A stretch of 41,996 bases of DNA from Bacillota bacterium (GCA_023391535.1 JAEWAU010000050.1:1-41996); one strand, 5' to 3'; shown: positions 23,603-31,654, counted from the first letter of the stretch. The notes: a model not told the origin generated them from the letters alone. Program-made: numbers and translations.

Positions 23603-25341
23603 AGCCCGGCCTCCTGCGCGGAAAGCTGCGAAAGGCAGATTTCGCGGTAAACGCCGCAGCTGCGGAGGAGCTCCTCGTGGGTGCCCAGCCCCGCGGCTTT
23701 GCCGTCCTCCAAAACCAGAATCCGGTCGGCGCTCCGGATGGCGCCCGCGCGCTGCGAAACCAGAATCACCGTCCTGTTCCGGCTTTTCTTGCGGATGGCG
23801 GAGCGCAGCCGGGCGTCCGTGAGAAAATCGAGGGCGCTCGAGGCGTCGTCCAGAATGAGGATCTCGGGGTCCGCCGCCAGGGCGCGCGCGATGGTGAGCC
23901 GCTGCCGCTGCCCGCCCGAAAGATTGGCGCCGCCGCGGCTCACCGGCGTATCGTACCCCTGCGGAAGCTCCCGGATGAATTCGTCTGCCTGCGCCGTACG
24001 CGCCGCCTCTTCCACGGCCCCGGCATCCGCATCCCGCTTTCCCCACCGGATGTTTTCCGAAACGGTGCCGGAAAAGAGCAGCGCCTTCTGCGGCACGAGC
24101 CCGATTTTGCGGCGAAGCTCAGCCGGCGGATAGCTTTGGACGTTTACTCCGTCCACCAGAACGGCGCCGGAATCCGCGTCGTAGAAGCGGCCGATGAGAT
24201 TCACCAGCGTGGTCTTTCCCGAACCGGTCGCGCCGATGACGCCGAGCGTTTCGCCCCGCTTCACCCGCAGGCTCACGTGCTCGAGCGCCTTTTCGCCCGT
24301 TTCGCTGTAGCCGAAGGAAACGTCCCGGAATTCCACAGCCGGCGCAAAAGGCAGGGGAGTGGGCGATTCGGCGGCCTGCTCCGTTTCATCCGCGGGCGCG
24401 GCGAGCACCTCGTTTACCCGTGCCGCGGAGGCCATCGCCTTGGTGAGCAGGATGATGAGGTTCGAAACCACCAGCAGCGCGTAAAGAATCTGGTTGACGT
24501 AGTTGATAAACGCGATGATCTGCCCCTGCGAGAGGCGCCCGGCATTTATGTGCACGCCTCCGAACCACAGGATGAGCACGATCACCATATTGACGACCAA
24601 AGCCGTGAGGGGGTTGAAGAACGAGGAAATCCGCCCGATGCCGAAGCCCGTTTGCAACAGGCCGTCGTTTGCCCGGTTGAAGCGCGCCGTTTCCTCCTCC
24701 GTTTTGGAGAAGGCGCGGATGACCCGGACGCCGGAGAGATTTTCCCGCAGCACGCGGGCGATGCCGTCGAGCCGCTTCTGGTACTCGCGGTAAAGCGGCG
24801 AGGCAAATTTGGTGAGGACGAAGATGATGCCTCCCAGAACGGGCGTGGCCGCGAGCAGAATCAGGGCGAGCTTCGGGTCGAGAAAGAAGGAGAGGATCAT
24901 CGCGCCGACGCAGATGAACGGCGCGCGCGGAACGAGCCGGATCATCATGGCGACCCACTGCTGGAGCTGGTTTACGTCGTTCGTGATGCGGGTTGTGAGC
25001 GTGGGCGCGCCGAAGCCGTCGAGCTGCGCATAGGAATAGCGCAGAATATGGCGGAACACGTCGTTTCGCAGGTCCGTTCCGAACCCCTGCGAGGCCCGCG
25101 CGGCGAAATACTGGCAAATAGCCGCGCAGCAGAAGCCGCACGCCGCCATCAGCACCATCAGCCCCCCGAGGCGCACAACAACGGCGGCGTCGCGCTTTTC
25201 CACGCCCAGGTTTATCACGAGCGCCATCACCGTGGGCAGCAGCAGCTCGAAAAAAGCCTCCAGAAACTTGAAGAACGGGCCCCAGACGCATTCTTTTTTA
25301 TAGCTTTTGAGATACCGCGCGAGCCGGATCAAACGTACCAC
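23599..25341 (-). CDS. ABC exporter half-transporter, degenerate-site subunit
   Basis: 580 aa. Six membrane helices (about 1-320), then a nucleotide-binding domain with Walker A GATGSGKTT, a perfect LSGGQ signature, Walker B ILILDDASSALDF in which the catalytic Glu is Asp, and an H-loop where His is Gln (LVSQRAG). This is the degenerate half of a heterodimeric exporter, encoded first in the operon just as in the exporter at 7674. It is divergent from a LysR gene 110 bp away, which is the probable regulator. The short region between has interlocking promoter boxes. Confidence 0.93.
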   Translation of the reverse strand: MVRLIRLARYLKSYKKECVWGPFFKFLEAFFELLLPTVMALVINLGVEKRDAAVVVRLGGLMVLMAACGFCCAAICQYFAARASQGFGTDLRNDVFRHILRYSYAQLDGFGAPTLTTRITNDVNQLQQWVAMMIRLVPRAPFICVGAMILSFFLDPKLALILLAATPVLGGIIFVLTKFASPLYREYQKRLDGIARVLRENLSGVRVIRAFSKTEEETARFNRANDGLLQTGFGIGRISSFFNPLTALVVNMVIVLILWFGGVHINAGRLSQGQIIAFINYVNQILYALLVVSNLIILLTKAMASAARVNEVLAAPADETEQAAESPTPLPFAPAVEFRDVSFGYSETGEKALEHVSLRVKRGETLGVIGATGSGKTTLVNLIGRFYDADSGAVLVDGVNVQSYPPAELRRKIGLVPQKALLFSGTVSENIRWGKRDADAGAVEEAARTAQADEFIRELPQGYDTPVSRGGANLSGGQRQRLTIARALAADPEILILDDASSALDFLTDARLRSAIRKKSRNRTVILVSQRAGAIRSADRILVLEDGKAAGLGTHEELLRSCGVYREICLSQLSAQEAGL

Positions 25342-25360
25342 ACCCCATCGGTTTTGATGC

Positions 25361-25434
25361 TTGCATTATAGCACGGCCAAACCTATAATAAAAATACCGA
25401 TTATAGCGGTGATCCATACGATTATTATATAGGT
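25361..25434. promoter_or_regulatory. Divergent promoter/operator region, exporter / lysR
   Basis: On the plus strand, -35 TTGCAT (25361-25366), a 17-bp spacer and -10 TATAAT (25384-25389) serve the LysR gene. On the minus strand a TATAAT at 25370-25365 serves the exporter, with a weaker -35 (TTTTAT) at 25393-25388. The two -10 boxes form ATTATA-N13-TATAAT. Further dyad elements follow: ACCTATA (25381-25387) with TATAGGT (25428-25434), a candidate LysR site. Confidence 0.55.
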
Positions 25435-25451
25435 AGGCGGGAGGCTCTCTG

Positions 25452-26369
25452 ATGGACTTGAAGCAGCTGCGGTATTTTCTGGCGATAGCCGAAGCGGGGC
25501 AGATCACGGCGGCGGCCGAACGGCTGCATATCGCGCAGCCGCCGCTGAGCTACCAGCTCAAGCTCCTGGAAGAGGAGCTTCAGGTGAAGCTGGTGGAGCG
25601 CGGCCCGCGCAGGGCGACCCTGACCGGGGCCGGCGAGCTGCTGCGGGGCAAGGCCGAGCAGATTCTGGATTTCGTCGATTCGGCTCGGAAAGAGGTGAGC
25701 GGCTACGGCAGAGAGCTGGCGGGGGACCTGTCCATCGGCGCGATTTCCTCTTCGGGCGGCGTCGTGCCGAACCGGCGGATGATCGAATTTGCGGAAAGCC
25801 ACCCGAAGATCCGGCTCGATATTCACGAGGGCAACACCTACGAGGTGATTCGGATGCTGGAAAACGGCCTGATCGAGCTCGGCGTCGTGCGCACGCCGTT
25901 CCGGCACAAGCTGCTGAGCTACCGGTACGCCCAAAAAGAGCCGATGGTCGCGCTGATGCCCGAAAACTGCCGGTGCGGGAAAGACGGGCATACCGTCACA
26001 CTGCGGGAGCTGTGCGGCAAGCCGCTGATTATTTACCGCCGTTTCGAAGCGCTCATCGTCGAGGCGTTTGCGAAAATCGGCGCGGAGCCGTTTTTCTGCT
26101 GCCGGAACGACGACGCGCGCACCACGATCCAGTGGTCCCGCGCCGGGCTGGGCATCGGGCTCGTCCCCCAATCCGCCACGCTGCTGGCGGCCTCCGAAAA
26201 GTCGTTCTACAAGGTCGTCCAATGCGAGGAGCTGGAAACCCGCCTGGCGATTGTCTGGGCGAAAAATCGCGCCCTCTCGGCCGCGGGGCGGAAATTCGCG
26301 GATTTTTTCACTGAAACCGGCAGCGCCGAAACGCTCCCGCCGCCGCAGGAACCGGCCCCGCCCGCATAA
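25452..26369 (+). CDS. LysR-family transcriptional regulator
   Basis: 305 aa. The N-terminal winged helix-turn-helix is canonical (LKQLRYFLAIAEAGQITAAA, then LHIAQPPLSYQLKLLEEEL), and the effector-binding domain runs from about residue 90 (DLSIGAISSSGGVVPNRR). The ATG at 25452 follows GGCGGGAGGCTCTCTG. It is divergent from the heterodimeric ABC exporter and is its likely regulator, a frequent LysR arrangement. The C-terminal tail (PPPQEPAPPA) is Pro-rich and not typical of the family core. The effector is unknown. Confidence 0.93.
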   Translation: MDLKQLRYFLAIAEAGQITAAAERLHIAQPPLSYQLKLLEEELQVKLVERGPRRATLTGAGELLRGKAEQILDFVDSARKEVSGYGRELAGDLSIGAISSSGGVVPNRRMIEFAESHPKIRLDIHEGNTYEVIRMLENGLIELGVVRTPFRHKLLSYRYAQKEPMVALMPENCRCGKDGHTVTLRELCGKPLIIYRRFEALIVEAFAKIGAEPFFCCRNDDARTTIQWSRAGLGIGLVPQSATLLAASEKSFYKVVQCEELETRLAIVWAKNRALSAAGRKFADFFTETGSAETLPPPQEPAPPA

Positions 26370-26408
26370 AGCCTGCGGGGATGCGCGCCGCAAGCCGTCC
26401 GGCCCGGC

Positions 26409-26455
26409 CCCCCGCGCACGGCCGCCCCGGATACGCGGGGGAACGGCCGGCCGTT
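26409..26455. repeat. GC-rich inverted repeats after the lysR gene
   Basis: CCCCCGCG (26409-26416) pairs with CGCGGGGG (26434-26441), and the perfect 14-bp palindrome AACGGCCGGCCGTT follows at 26442-26455. No T run is present. They may slow transcription leaving the LysR gene. Confidence 0.4.
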
Positions 26456-26490
26456 GGGGAAATACGCGGCATTTACTGGAACGGCTGTAA

Positions 26491-27001
26491 TCTGCCGATA
26501 TTCAAAGGAAATGGAACAAATTCATCGTGGGCTGGTTCTCGCATCTGTATTACTGGATATGCGATATGGTGCAGGTGCTCGGCAACGCCCTGCTGAACAA
26601 TTCCAGGTTCATCTGCACGATTCTGGTGGCCGTTACGGTGGCCATCGCAATCTTTGGCACCACGCTTTCGTGCATGAACACCGGGGTGCGCGTCACCTAC
26701 GCCATGGCGAAGGATGAGGAAATGCCCACGGTGATAACAGAAGAAGCGCAATATCCTCACGGCCGTCCTGGTTCCCGTGCTGGGCGCCGTGGCCAACATC
26801 GGCATGCTGATCGCGGTCATTGCACTGGGCATCGTTTCGGGCGGAGCCACCATGATCCCGGCTCTCATCGCCATCGGCGTCACCGTCGTCTGGCTGTTCA
26901 TCGGCGTCGTTTTTTGCGCGCTTGCAACCGGCGCGGAGTTCGGCTATCATAAATTAACGGCGTTTTACAGCAATTCCAATAATGAACCGGACTCCAATTG
27001 A
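26491..27001 (+). pseudogene. Amino-acid permease (APC family) remnant, frameshifted
   Basis: Two consecutive reading frames encode one hydrophobic protein. The first (from the stop codon at 26488 to about 26740) contains NNSRFICTILVAVTVAIAIF, GTTLSCMNTGVRVTYAMAKD and EEMP. This matches the cytoplasmic-loop motif after helix 8 of amino acid/polyamine/organocation permeases. The second (from about 26741 to 27001) reads KKRNILTAVLVPVLGAVANI and further helices. Removing one base near 26740-26746 joins them. The N-terminal half of a normal 450-aa permease is absent, and no start codon with a ribosome binding site is seen. It is therefore a decayed 3-prime fragment. The family assignment is moderate. 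Confidence 0.65.
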
Positions 27002-27016
27002 ACAGCCTACTCACCA

Positions 27017-27075
27017 CATAGGCATCCTGCCTATGCGTGGGAACCCCGAAACGTCCGCAATGTTTTTTGAATTGC
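27017..27075 (+). repeat. Dispersed hairpin repeat, copy B
   Basis: An 8-bp hairpin (CATAGGCA, loop TCC, TGCCTATG) is followed by a 40-nt tail with CCGAA, CGTCCGCA and TTTTTTGAATTGC. Relative to copy A (7590-7649) the tail matches at 31 of 40 positions, and the one changed stem pair is compensated (C-G in A, T-A in B). It lies 15 bp after the permease remnant. Confidence 0.65.
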
Positions 27076-27170
27076 TGTAGGGCGGAAATTCCGGCTGCCC
27101 CGCCGTTTTCTCCGGTAAAATCAGGCTTCCGGCCCGCGCCGGGGCAAATGAAGAAAGCGGTCTCGGTTTT

Positions 27171-27207
27171 CCGCCGCAGCCGGTTACGGTTTGCGGCGGA
27201 TTTTTTT
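27171..27207 (+). terminator. Intrinsic terminator upstream of the sigma factor
   Basis: Stem CCGCCGCA with TGCGGCGG (8 bp), a 13-nt loop, then A and seven T residues. It insulates the sigma factor gene from upstream transcription. Confidence 0.8.
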
Positions 27208-27420
27208 GCCCGTGCGGCGCCGTACACGTGCGCCGCTCAGCCCGCCCGGTATTTTCCGTTGCTGCGGGCGGATATCCATGCGGGCAAAAAAGAGGTAAAA
27301 TGGAGGCGCGGCGGAGCATTTCCCGATCTTAAAAATAATTTTGAAAAAATCATAAAAAACCGCGGCTATCCGTGGCGTTTTCGCGTGTTCGGGGGAGTTC
27401 TATACGAGGGGGGTTCCTGC
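27208..27420 (+). promoter_or_regulatory. Non-coding leader of the sigma factor gene
   Basis: No gene is supported in this stretch. It contains an AT-rich tract (TTTTGAAAAAATCATAAAAA, 27340-27359), then CTATCCG and a TTCGCGTGTTC segment before the ribosome binding site GAGGGGGG. The tract followed by a short GC motif could be an ECF-type autoregulated promoter, but I cannot assign -35 and -10 boxes with confidence. Confidence 0.3.
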
Positions 27421-27936
27421 ATGGCCATACAGCCGTTTGGGCCGGAGAACGGGCCGGAGAACGGAATGGGGGACGTCGTGGAGCGCTACGCGGCCATAGT
27501 GTACGGCATCGCGCTCACGCATGTGAAAAACCGGGCGGACGCCGACGATGTTTTTCAGGAGGTTTTTCTTGCTTTTTGCCGCAGGAATATCCGGTTTAAC
27601 GACGAAGAACACCGTAAAGCGTGGCTGATCCGCACCACGATTAACTGCTGCAAAAAAGCCGTGGGAAACACATGGCGGAAAAGAACCTGCCCGCTGGAGG
27701 AGCGGTCCGGCCCGGCCTGCACATTTGTTTCTGCCGAAGAAAACCTCGTGTACGCGGCGCTCTGCGCCCTGCCCGAGAAGTACCGGACGGTTCTGCAGCT
27801 TTTTTATTATGAGGAGCTTTCCGCCGAGGAGATCGGCAGGGCGCTGCGCCTGCGGGCCGGCACCGTGCGGATGCGGCTCACCAGAGGACGCGGGCTGATG
27901 CGCGACCGGCTGAAGGAGGATTATTTTGATGAATAA
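27421..27936 (+). CDS. RNA polymerase ECF sigma factor
   Basis: 171 aa. Region 2 spans about residues 20-75 (YGIALTHVKNRADADDVFQE, VFLAFCRRN, KAWLIRTTINCCKKA) and region 4 about residues 105-160 (LPEKYRTVLQLFYYEELSAE, EIGRALRLRAGTVRMRLTRG). No region 1.1 or 3 is present, as expected for the ECF group. The frame is open upstream to 27037, but the ATG at 27421 has GAGGGGGG before it. Its last 8 bp overlap the next gene, the usual sign of a sigma/anti-sigma pair. It probably drives its own promoter and an envelope- or stress-related regulon. Confidence 0.92.
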   Translation: MAIQPFGPENGPENGMGDVVERYAAIVYGIALTHVKNRADADDVFQEVFLAFCRRNIRFNDEEHRKAWLIRTTINCCKKAVGNTWRKRTCPLEERSGPACTFVSAEENLVYAALCALPEKYRTVLQLFYYEELSAEEIGRALRLRAGTVRMRLTRGRGLMRDRLKEDYFDE

Positions 27937-28990
27937 GGCTTTTTTTCGGCAGATGCGCGCGCAGATGCAGCCCGACGACGAGCTGATGGAGCGGCTGCGC
28001 GGGCGGCTTTCGGCCCTTCCGCGCCATAAGGCGCCCGCAAAGGCGTGGAAACCCGCCGCGGCGGCCGCCGCCGTGTTCCTCGCGGCGGGAGCGGCGGCTT
28101 TTGCGTTCCGCCCCTTTGCGCCCGCGGTTTTCAAACCGGGAGGGGGGAGCGGTTCCGCTGTGCAGTCCGGCGCCGCCTCCAGCGACTCCCTGGGGCAGAT
28201 CACGCCTTGGGAGGACCGCGCGTTCCTCCAAAAGTATGTGGAGCTCGATTTCGGCGGCTCCGCGTATACGATGAGCAGCAGTGAGCGGGTTTCGCCCGAG
28301 CAGCTCGGGGCGCGCCTCGGGGATGCTTTGGCCAAGGGCTACGACGAGCACGACACGGCGCACACGCAGGGCTGCACGGTGTACGCGCTGAAGTCTATCG
28401 CATCCCCCTGCGCCGTGGCCGTGAAGTACGAGGGTTACGACGGGTACTATCCGTTTGAAAATATGCAGTATAAACCCGCCACCCTCGGCAATTTCATCCG
28501 GGATCTCGACCTGCGCCGCAACCTGGTGTTCGGTACGATCGATTACGAGTATTGGGAGGGCGGCACCCCGCCGCACGGTCATTCGGTTTTCATGGAGTAC
28601 ACGCTGCCCGATCCTTCGGTGATCTGGAATCTGCTGCTTTCCGACCCGACGCTGAAAAACGAGGGCGACGCGCACTACGGGCCTGCGGTCATGGATATTT
28701 CCGTGGATGTTCTCACGCTCGGCAGCCGAAATATCTCGCTCGGGGTCACCGAAGACGGCTATCTGGATACGAATATTCTTGGAACGGGGAAGGCATTCTA
28801 CCTCGGCCCGGAAAAGGTGCGGGCGTTCATCGATTACGTGCGCGCCCACGGCACCGGGAAGGTGACCTACATCGGAGGCGGGACGCAAAGCGAAACCGAG
28901 AGCGGGGGCACTTTGGGAGCCACTTCCTCAAGAAGCGGCTCGGAGCCCGTTACGGGGAACAGTCCCTCCCGGGCGCAGGCCGGCCCGTAA
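27929..28990 (+). CDS. Probable membrane anti-sigma factor with unassigned outer domain
   Basis: 353 aa. The N-terminal 40 residues are charged and cytoplasmic (FRQMRAQMQPDDELMERLRG), followed by one membrane segment of Ala/Val/Phe at about residues 43-62. A low-complexity Gly/Ser/Pro linker and a roughly 240-residue extracytoplasmic domain that I do not recognise come next; it is rich in Tyr, Asp and Gly. The last 30 residues are Ser/Gly/Glu-rich. The ATG at 27929 follows AAGGAGG and overlaps the sigma gene by 8 bp. Topology and position are those of an anti-sigma factor that holds the ECF sigma at the membrane. No zinc-binding ZAS motif (HxxxCxxC) is seen. Confidence 0.7.
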   Translation: MNKAFFRQMRAQMQPDDELMERLRGRLSALPRHKAPAKAWKPAAAAAAVFLAAGAAAFAFRPFAPAVFKPGGGSGSAVQSGAASSDSLGQITPWEDRAFLQKYVELDFGGSAYTMSSSERVSPEQLGARLGDALAKGYDEHDTAHTQGCTVYALKSIASPCAVAVKYEGYDGYYPFENMQYKPATLGNFIRDLDLRRNLVFGTIDYEYWEGGTPPHGHSVFMEYTLPDPSVIWNLLLSDPTLKNEGDAHYGPAVMDISVDVLTLGSRNISLGVTEDGYLDTNILGTGKAFYLGPEKVRAFIDYVRAHGTGKVTYIGGGTQSETESGGTLGATSSRSGSEPVTGNSPSRAQAGP

Positions 28991-29075
28991 AACCGGTGTA
29001 CCCGGCACGTTCCCGCGCTGCCCCGTTTTGCCCGCGCGGGAACGCGCATCGCGGCGCATCCCGCCGCACGGGGCC

Positions 29076-29104
29076 TTGACTTTCCCTTCCATGCTTGGTA
29101 AACT
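29076..29104 (+). promoter_or_regulatory. glyS promoter
   Basis: -35 TTGACT (29076-29081), a 17-bp spacer and -10 TAAACT (29099-29104). The start codon follows 20 bp later, so the leader is too short for a T-box, which often controls aminoacyl-tRNA synthetase genes in this phylum. Confidence 0.7.
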
Positions 29105-29124
29105 GAATACCAACTGGAGGAGGA

Positions 29125-30510
29125 ATGCAGATGCTCTCAAACGCGGAAAAAACGATGGATAAACTCGTGGCGCTCTGTAAAAGCCGGGGGTTCGTATACG
29201 CCGGGTCCGAAATATACGGCGGGCTCTCCAATACGTGGGATTACGGCCCGCTCGGCGTGGAATTCAAAAACAACGTCAAAAAGGCGTGGTGGCTCAAGTT
29301 CGTGCAGGAATCGCCGAACAACGTGGGGCTCGATTGCGCGATTCTGATGAACCCGCAGGTGTGGGTGGCGTCCGGCCATGTGGGCGGTTTTTCCGACCCG
29401 CTCATGGATTGCCGCGATTGCAAAACCCGCCACCGCGCGGACAAGCTCATCGAAGACGCCACGGGCATTTCCACCGCCGGCATGAATTTTGAGCAGATGG
29501 CCGCCTGCATCCGGGAAAAGGGCATCAAATGCCCCGTCTGCGGTTCCGCCAATTTCACCGATATCCGCAATTTCAACCTGATGTTCAAAACCTTTCAGGG
29601 CGTTACGGAGGACGCGAAATCCGAAATCTACCTCCGGCCCGAAACGGCGCAGGGCATCTTTGTGAATTTTGCGAACGTCCAGCGCACCTCGCGCAAAAAA
29701 ATCCCCTTCGGCATCGCGCAGGTGGGCAAATCCTTCCGCAACGAGATCACGCCGGGCAACTTCACCTTCCGCACGCGGGAATTCGAGCAGATGGAGCTGG
29801 AATTCTTCTGCAAGCCGGGCACCGATCTCGAATGGTTCAATTTCTGGAAGAACACCTGCGAAAACTTCCTCCGCAGCCTCGGTATGCGCATGGAGAACGT
29901 GCGCCTGCGCGACCATGAAAAAGAGGAGCTTTCGTTCTATTCCCGCGCCACCACCGATATCGAATACCTGTTCCCGTTCGGCTGGGGTGAGCTGTGGGGC
30001 ATTGCGGACCGCACCGATTACGACCTCAAAAAGCACATCGAGCACAGCGGCAAATCGCTCGATTATTTCGACCCCGAAACGAACGAACGCTACGTTCCCT
30101 ACGTCATCGAGCCTTCGCTGGGAGCCGACCGCGTGGCGCTGGCCTTTCTGGCGGACGCCTACGACGAGGAAACCGTGGGCGAAAAGGATACGCGCGTGGT
30201 GATGCACCTGCATCCCGCGCTGGCGCCGTTCAAAGCCTGCGTGCTGCCGCTTTCCAAAAAGCTGAACGAGAGCGCGGGCAAGCTCTACGACGACCTGCGC
30301 ACGCGCTTCATGGTGGATTACGACGACGCCGGCTCCATCGGCAAGCGCTACCGCCGTCAGGATGAGATCGGCACGCCCTACTGCATCACCTATGATTTCG
30401 ATTCGGAGAACGACGGCTGCGTCACGGTGCGCGACCGCGACTCCATGGAGCAGCAGCGCCTTCCTATCGCCGAGGTGGGCCCGTTCATTCTCTCCAAACT
30501 CGCGTTTTAA
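29125..30510 (+). CDS. glyS: Glycyl-tRNA synthetase, dimeric (alpha2) type
   Basis: 461 aa, standard length for the eukaryote/archaeal-like single-chain class II enzyme (also called glyQS or glyS). It charges tRNA-Gly with glycine in the cytoplasm. Motifs include GSEIYGGLSNTWDYGPLG at the N-terminus, a zinc-like pair CRDCKTRH and CPVCGS in the insertion, motif 2 FRNEITPGNFTFRTREFEQM, and motif 3 EPSLGADRVALAFL near residue 340. The anticodon-binding domain occupies the C-terminus (LAPFKACVLPLSKK). ATG 29125 and ATG 29131 both follow GGAGGAGGA; the second has the better spacing. The gene has its own promoter and is followed by a bidirectional terminator. Confidence 0.96.
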   Translation: MQMLSNAEKTMDKLVALCKSRGFVYAGSEIYGGLSNTWDYGPLGVEFKNNVKKAWWLKFVQESPNNVGLDCAILMNPQVWVASGHVGGFSDPLMDCRDCKTRHRADKLIEDATGISTAGMNFEQMAACIREKGIKCPVCGSANFTDIRNFNLMFKTFQGVTEDAKSEIYLRPETAQGIFVNFANVQRTSRKKIPFGIAQVGKSFRNEITPGNFTFRTREFEQMELEFFCKPGTDLEWFNFWKNTCENFLRSLGMRMENVRLRDHEKEELSFYSRATTDIEYLFPFGWGELWGIADRTDYDLKKHIEHSGKSLDYFDPETNERYVPYVIEPSLGADRVALAFLADAYDEETVGEKDTRVVMHLHPALAPFKACVLPLSKKLNESAGKLYDDLRTRFMVDYDDAGSIGKRYRRQDEIGTPYCITYDFDSENDGCVTVRDRDSMEQQRLPIAEVGPFILSKLAF

Positions 30511-30534
30511 GGTGTTTCTTTATCTCTGTACGGA

Positions 30535-30574
30535 AAACAGGCGCTTCGGTTTGCAAAAACCGGAGCGCCTGTTT
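30535..30574. terminator. Bidirectional intrinsic terminator, glyS / deacetylase
   Basis: An 18-bp stem with one G-U pair (AAACAGGCGC plus TTCGGTTT against AAACCGGA plus GCGCCTGTTT). A T-rich stretch follows on the plus strand and TTTT on the minus strand. It separates the convergent glyS and polysaccharide deacetylase genes. Confidence 0.88.
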
Positions 30575-30608
30575 GTTTGGCTTATTTTTCGAGGAAATGG
30601 AACCGGCT

Positions 30609-31577
30609 TTACCGGTGCGTTGCGGGCGCGCGCGTGATCACCGGCGTGCCGGGCGTGAGCTTCCCGAATGTGAAGCCCATGGCGCGTAGCTGCGCCACGA
30701 TCTCGGGCACCGCCTGAACCGAGCTTGCGTGCGGCTCGGAATCGTGCAGCAGGATGACGGCGGTTTTCAGGGAGCGGCACTGCTCCACCACCGTGTTCAC
30801 GATCGTTTCCTTGGAGGGCACGGGAATGACGGCGTCGATGGCGCCGGCGTTCCAATCCACGGGCGTGTAGCCCCGGGCCTCCACGTCCTTCACAAGCAGC
30901 GGCATGATGGGCACGCCTTTATGTACGCGGATGGAGACGGTGTTGTCCGTTCCGCCGGGGAAACGGCAGAACGCGGGTTTGTGCCCCGTGGCTTCGGTGA
31001 TGATGGATTCCATCTCGTTAAAATCCGCGAGGAAGTTGGCTTCGCTCGCGTAGATGTAATTGTAGTTGTGTGTGAAGGAGTGCAGCCCCACGGTGTTTCC
31101 GTCCTCATATTCCATGCGGAGCCACGTGCGCAGCTGCGGCGTATCGTGGCCCATCGCCACGGTGAAAAAGGTGGCGGGCACGCCGCATTGCTTGAGGATG
31201 TTCAGCAACACCGGCGTGTTGTAGGAGGGGCCGTCGTCGAACGTGAGGTAGGCCATCCGTTTTCCGCTGAAGGAAGGCTCCGGCGAAGCGGAGGACGGGG
31301 AAGGGGAAGAAATCACCGGCACGGTGCTGATTGCGGAGGAGCTTTCCGGAGAGGACGGTTCCGCAGGCTGCGAAGAAACGGCCGCGCCGCTTTGGAAATT
31401 CGCCTTGTTTTCCGCGGCCAGGGACGAGGAGGCCAGAAGCGCGGAGTTCTGCTGGCGCTCCGCGCGCAGGGCGTTCTCGGCGCTTGCGCACCGCACGGTC
31501 TGAACACAGGCCACGGTGCCGAAAGCGACGATGAGAACAATGCAGAAAGTATAGAAAAAGAGATGCTTGCGGTTCAT
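30609..31577 (-). CDS. Polysaccharide deacetylase (NodB domain), secreted or membrane-anchored
   Basis: 322 aa. An N-terminal membrane anchor or signal (FFYTFCIVLIVAFGTVACV, residues 7-25) is followed by a charged helix and a Ser/Pro/Glu-rich linker (about 60-105). A NodB domain occupies the C-terminal two thirds. The metal/catalytic motifs are TFDDGPS (MT1, catalytic Asp), HSFTHNYN (MT2, His ligands), RFPGGTDN (MT3), DWNAGAID (MT4) and VILLHDSE (MT5). It is expected to remove acetyl groups from peptidoglycan or another cell-surface glycan outside the membrane. The ATG at 31577 has a weak GGAGGCACAGC upstream. It is transcribed alone from the promoter at 31655-31660. Confidence 0.93.
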   Translation of the reverse strand: MNRKHLFFYTFCIVLIVAFGTVACVQTVRCASAENALRAERQQNSALLASSSLAAENKANFQSGAAVSSQPAEPSSPESSSAISTVPVISSPSPSSASPEPSFSGKRMAYLTFDDGPSYNTPVLLNILKQCGVPATFFTVAMGHDTPQLRTWLRMEYEDGNTVGLHSFTHNYNYIYASEANFLADFNEMESIITEATGHKPAFCRFPGGTDNTVSIRVHKGVPIMPLLVKDVEARGYTPVDWNAGAIDAVIPVPSKETIVNTVVEQCRSLKTAVILLHDSEPHASSVQAVPEIVAQLRAMGFTFGKLTPGTPVITRAPATHR

Positions 31578-31654
31578 GCTGTGCCTCCATTTCCGCCACC
31601 GGGCGGCCGGGTCTTCCAGAATGCTTCGAAGAAGAGTCGCTTGGTTCCACTTGT

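Noticed and set aside
23603..24046. N-terminal extension of the canonical exporter subunit
   Set aside because: It lies in another frame of the upstream ABC gene. ATG 23602 with GGAGG and the 4-bp overlap is the normal coupled start.
26370..26490. A small gene after the LysR stop
   Set aside because: Frames here are Pro/Arg/Gly-rich with no ribosome binding site. GC palindromes explain the structure better.
28991..29124. A T-box riboswitch upstream of glyS
   Set aside because: The promoter lies only about 20-50 bp before the start codon, so no T-box leader can fit, and no T-box consensus is seen.
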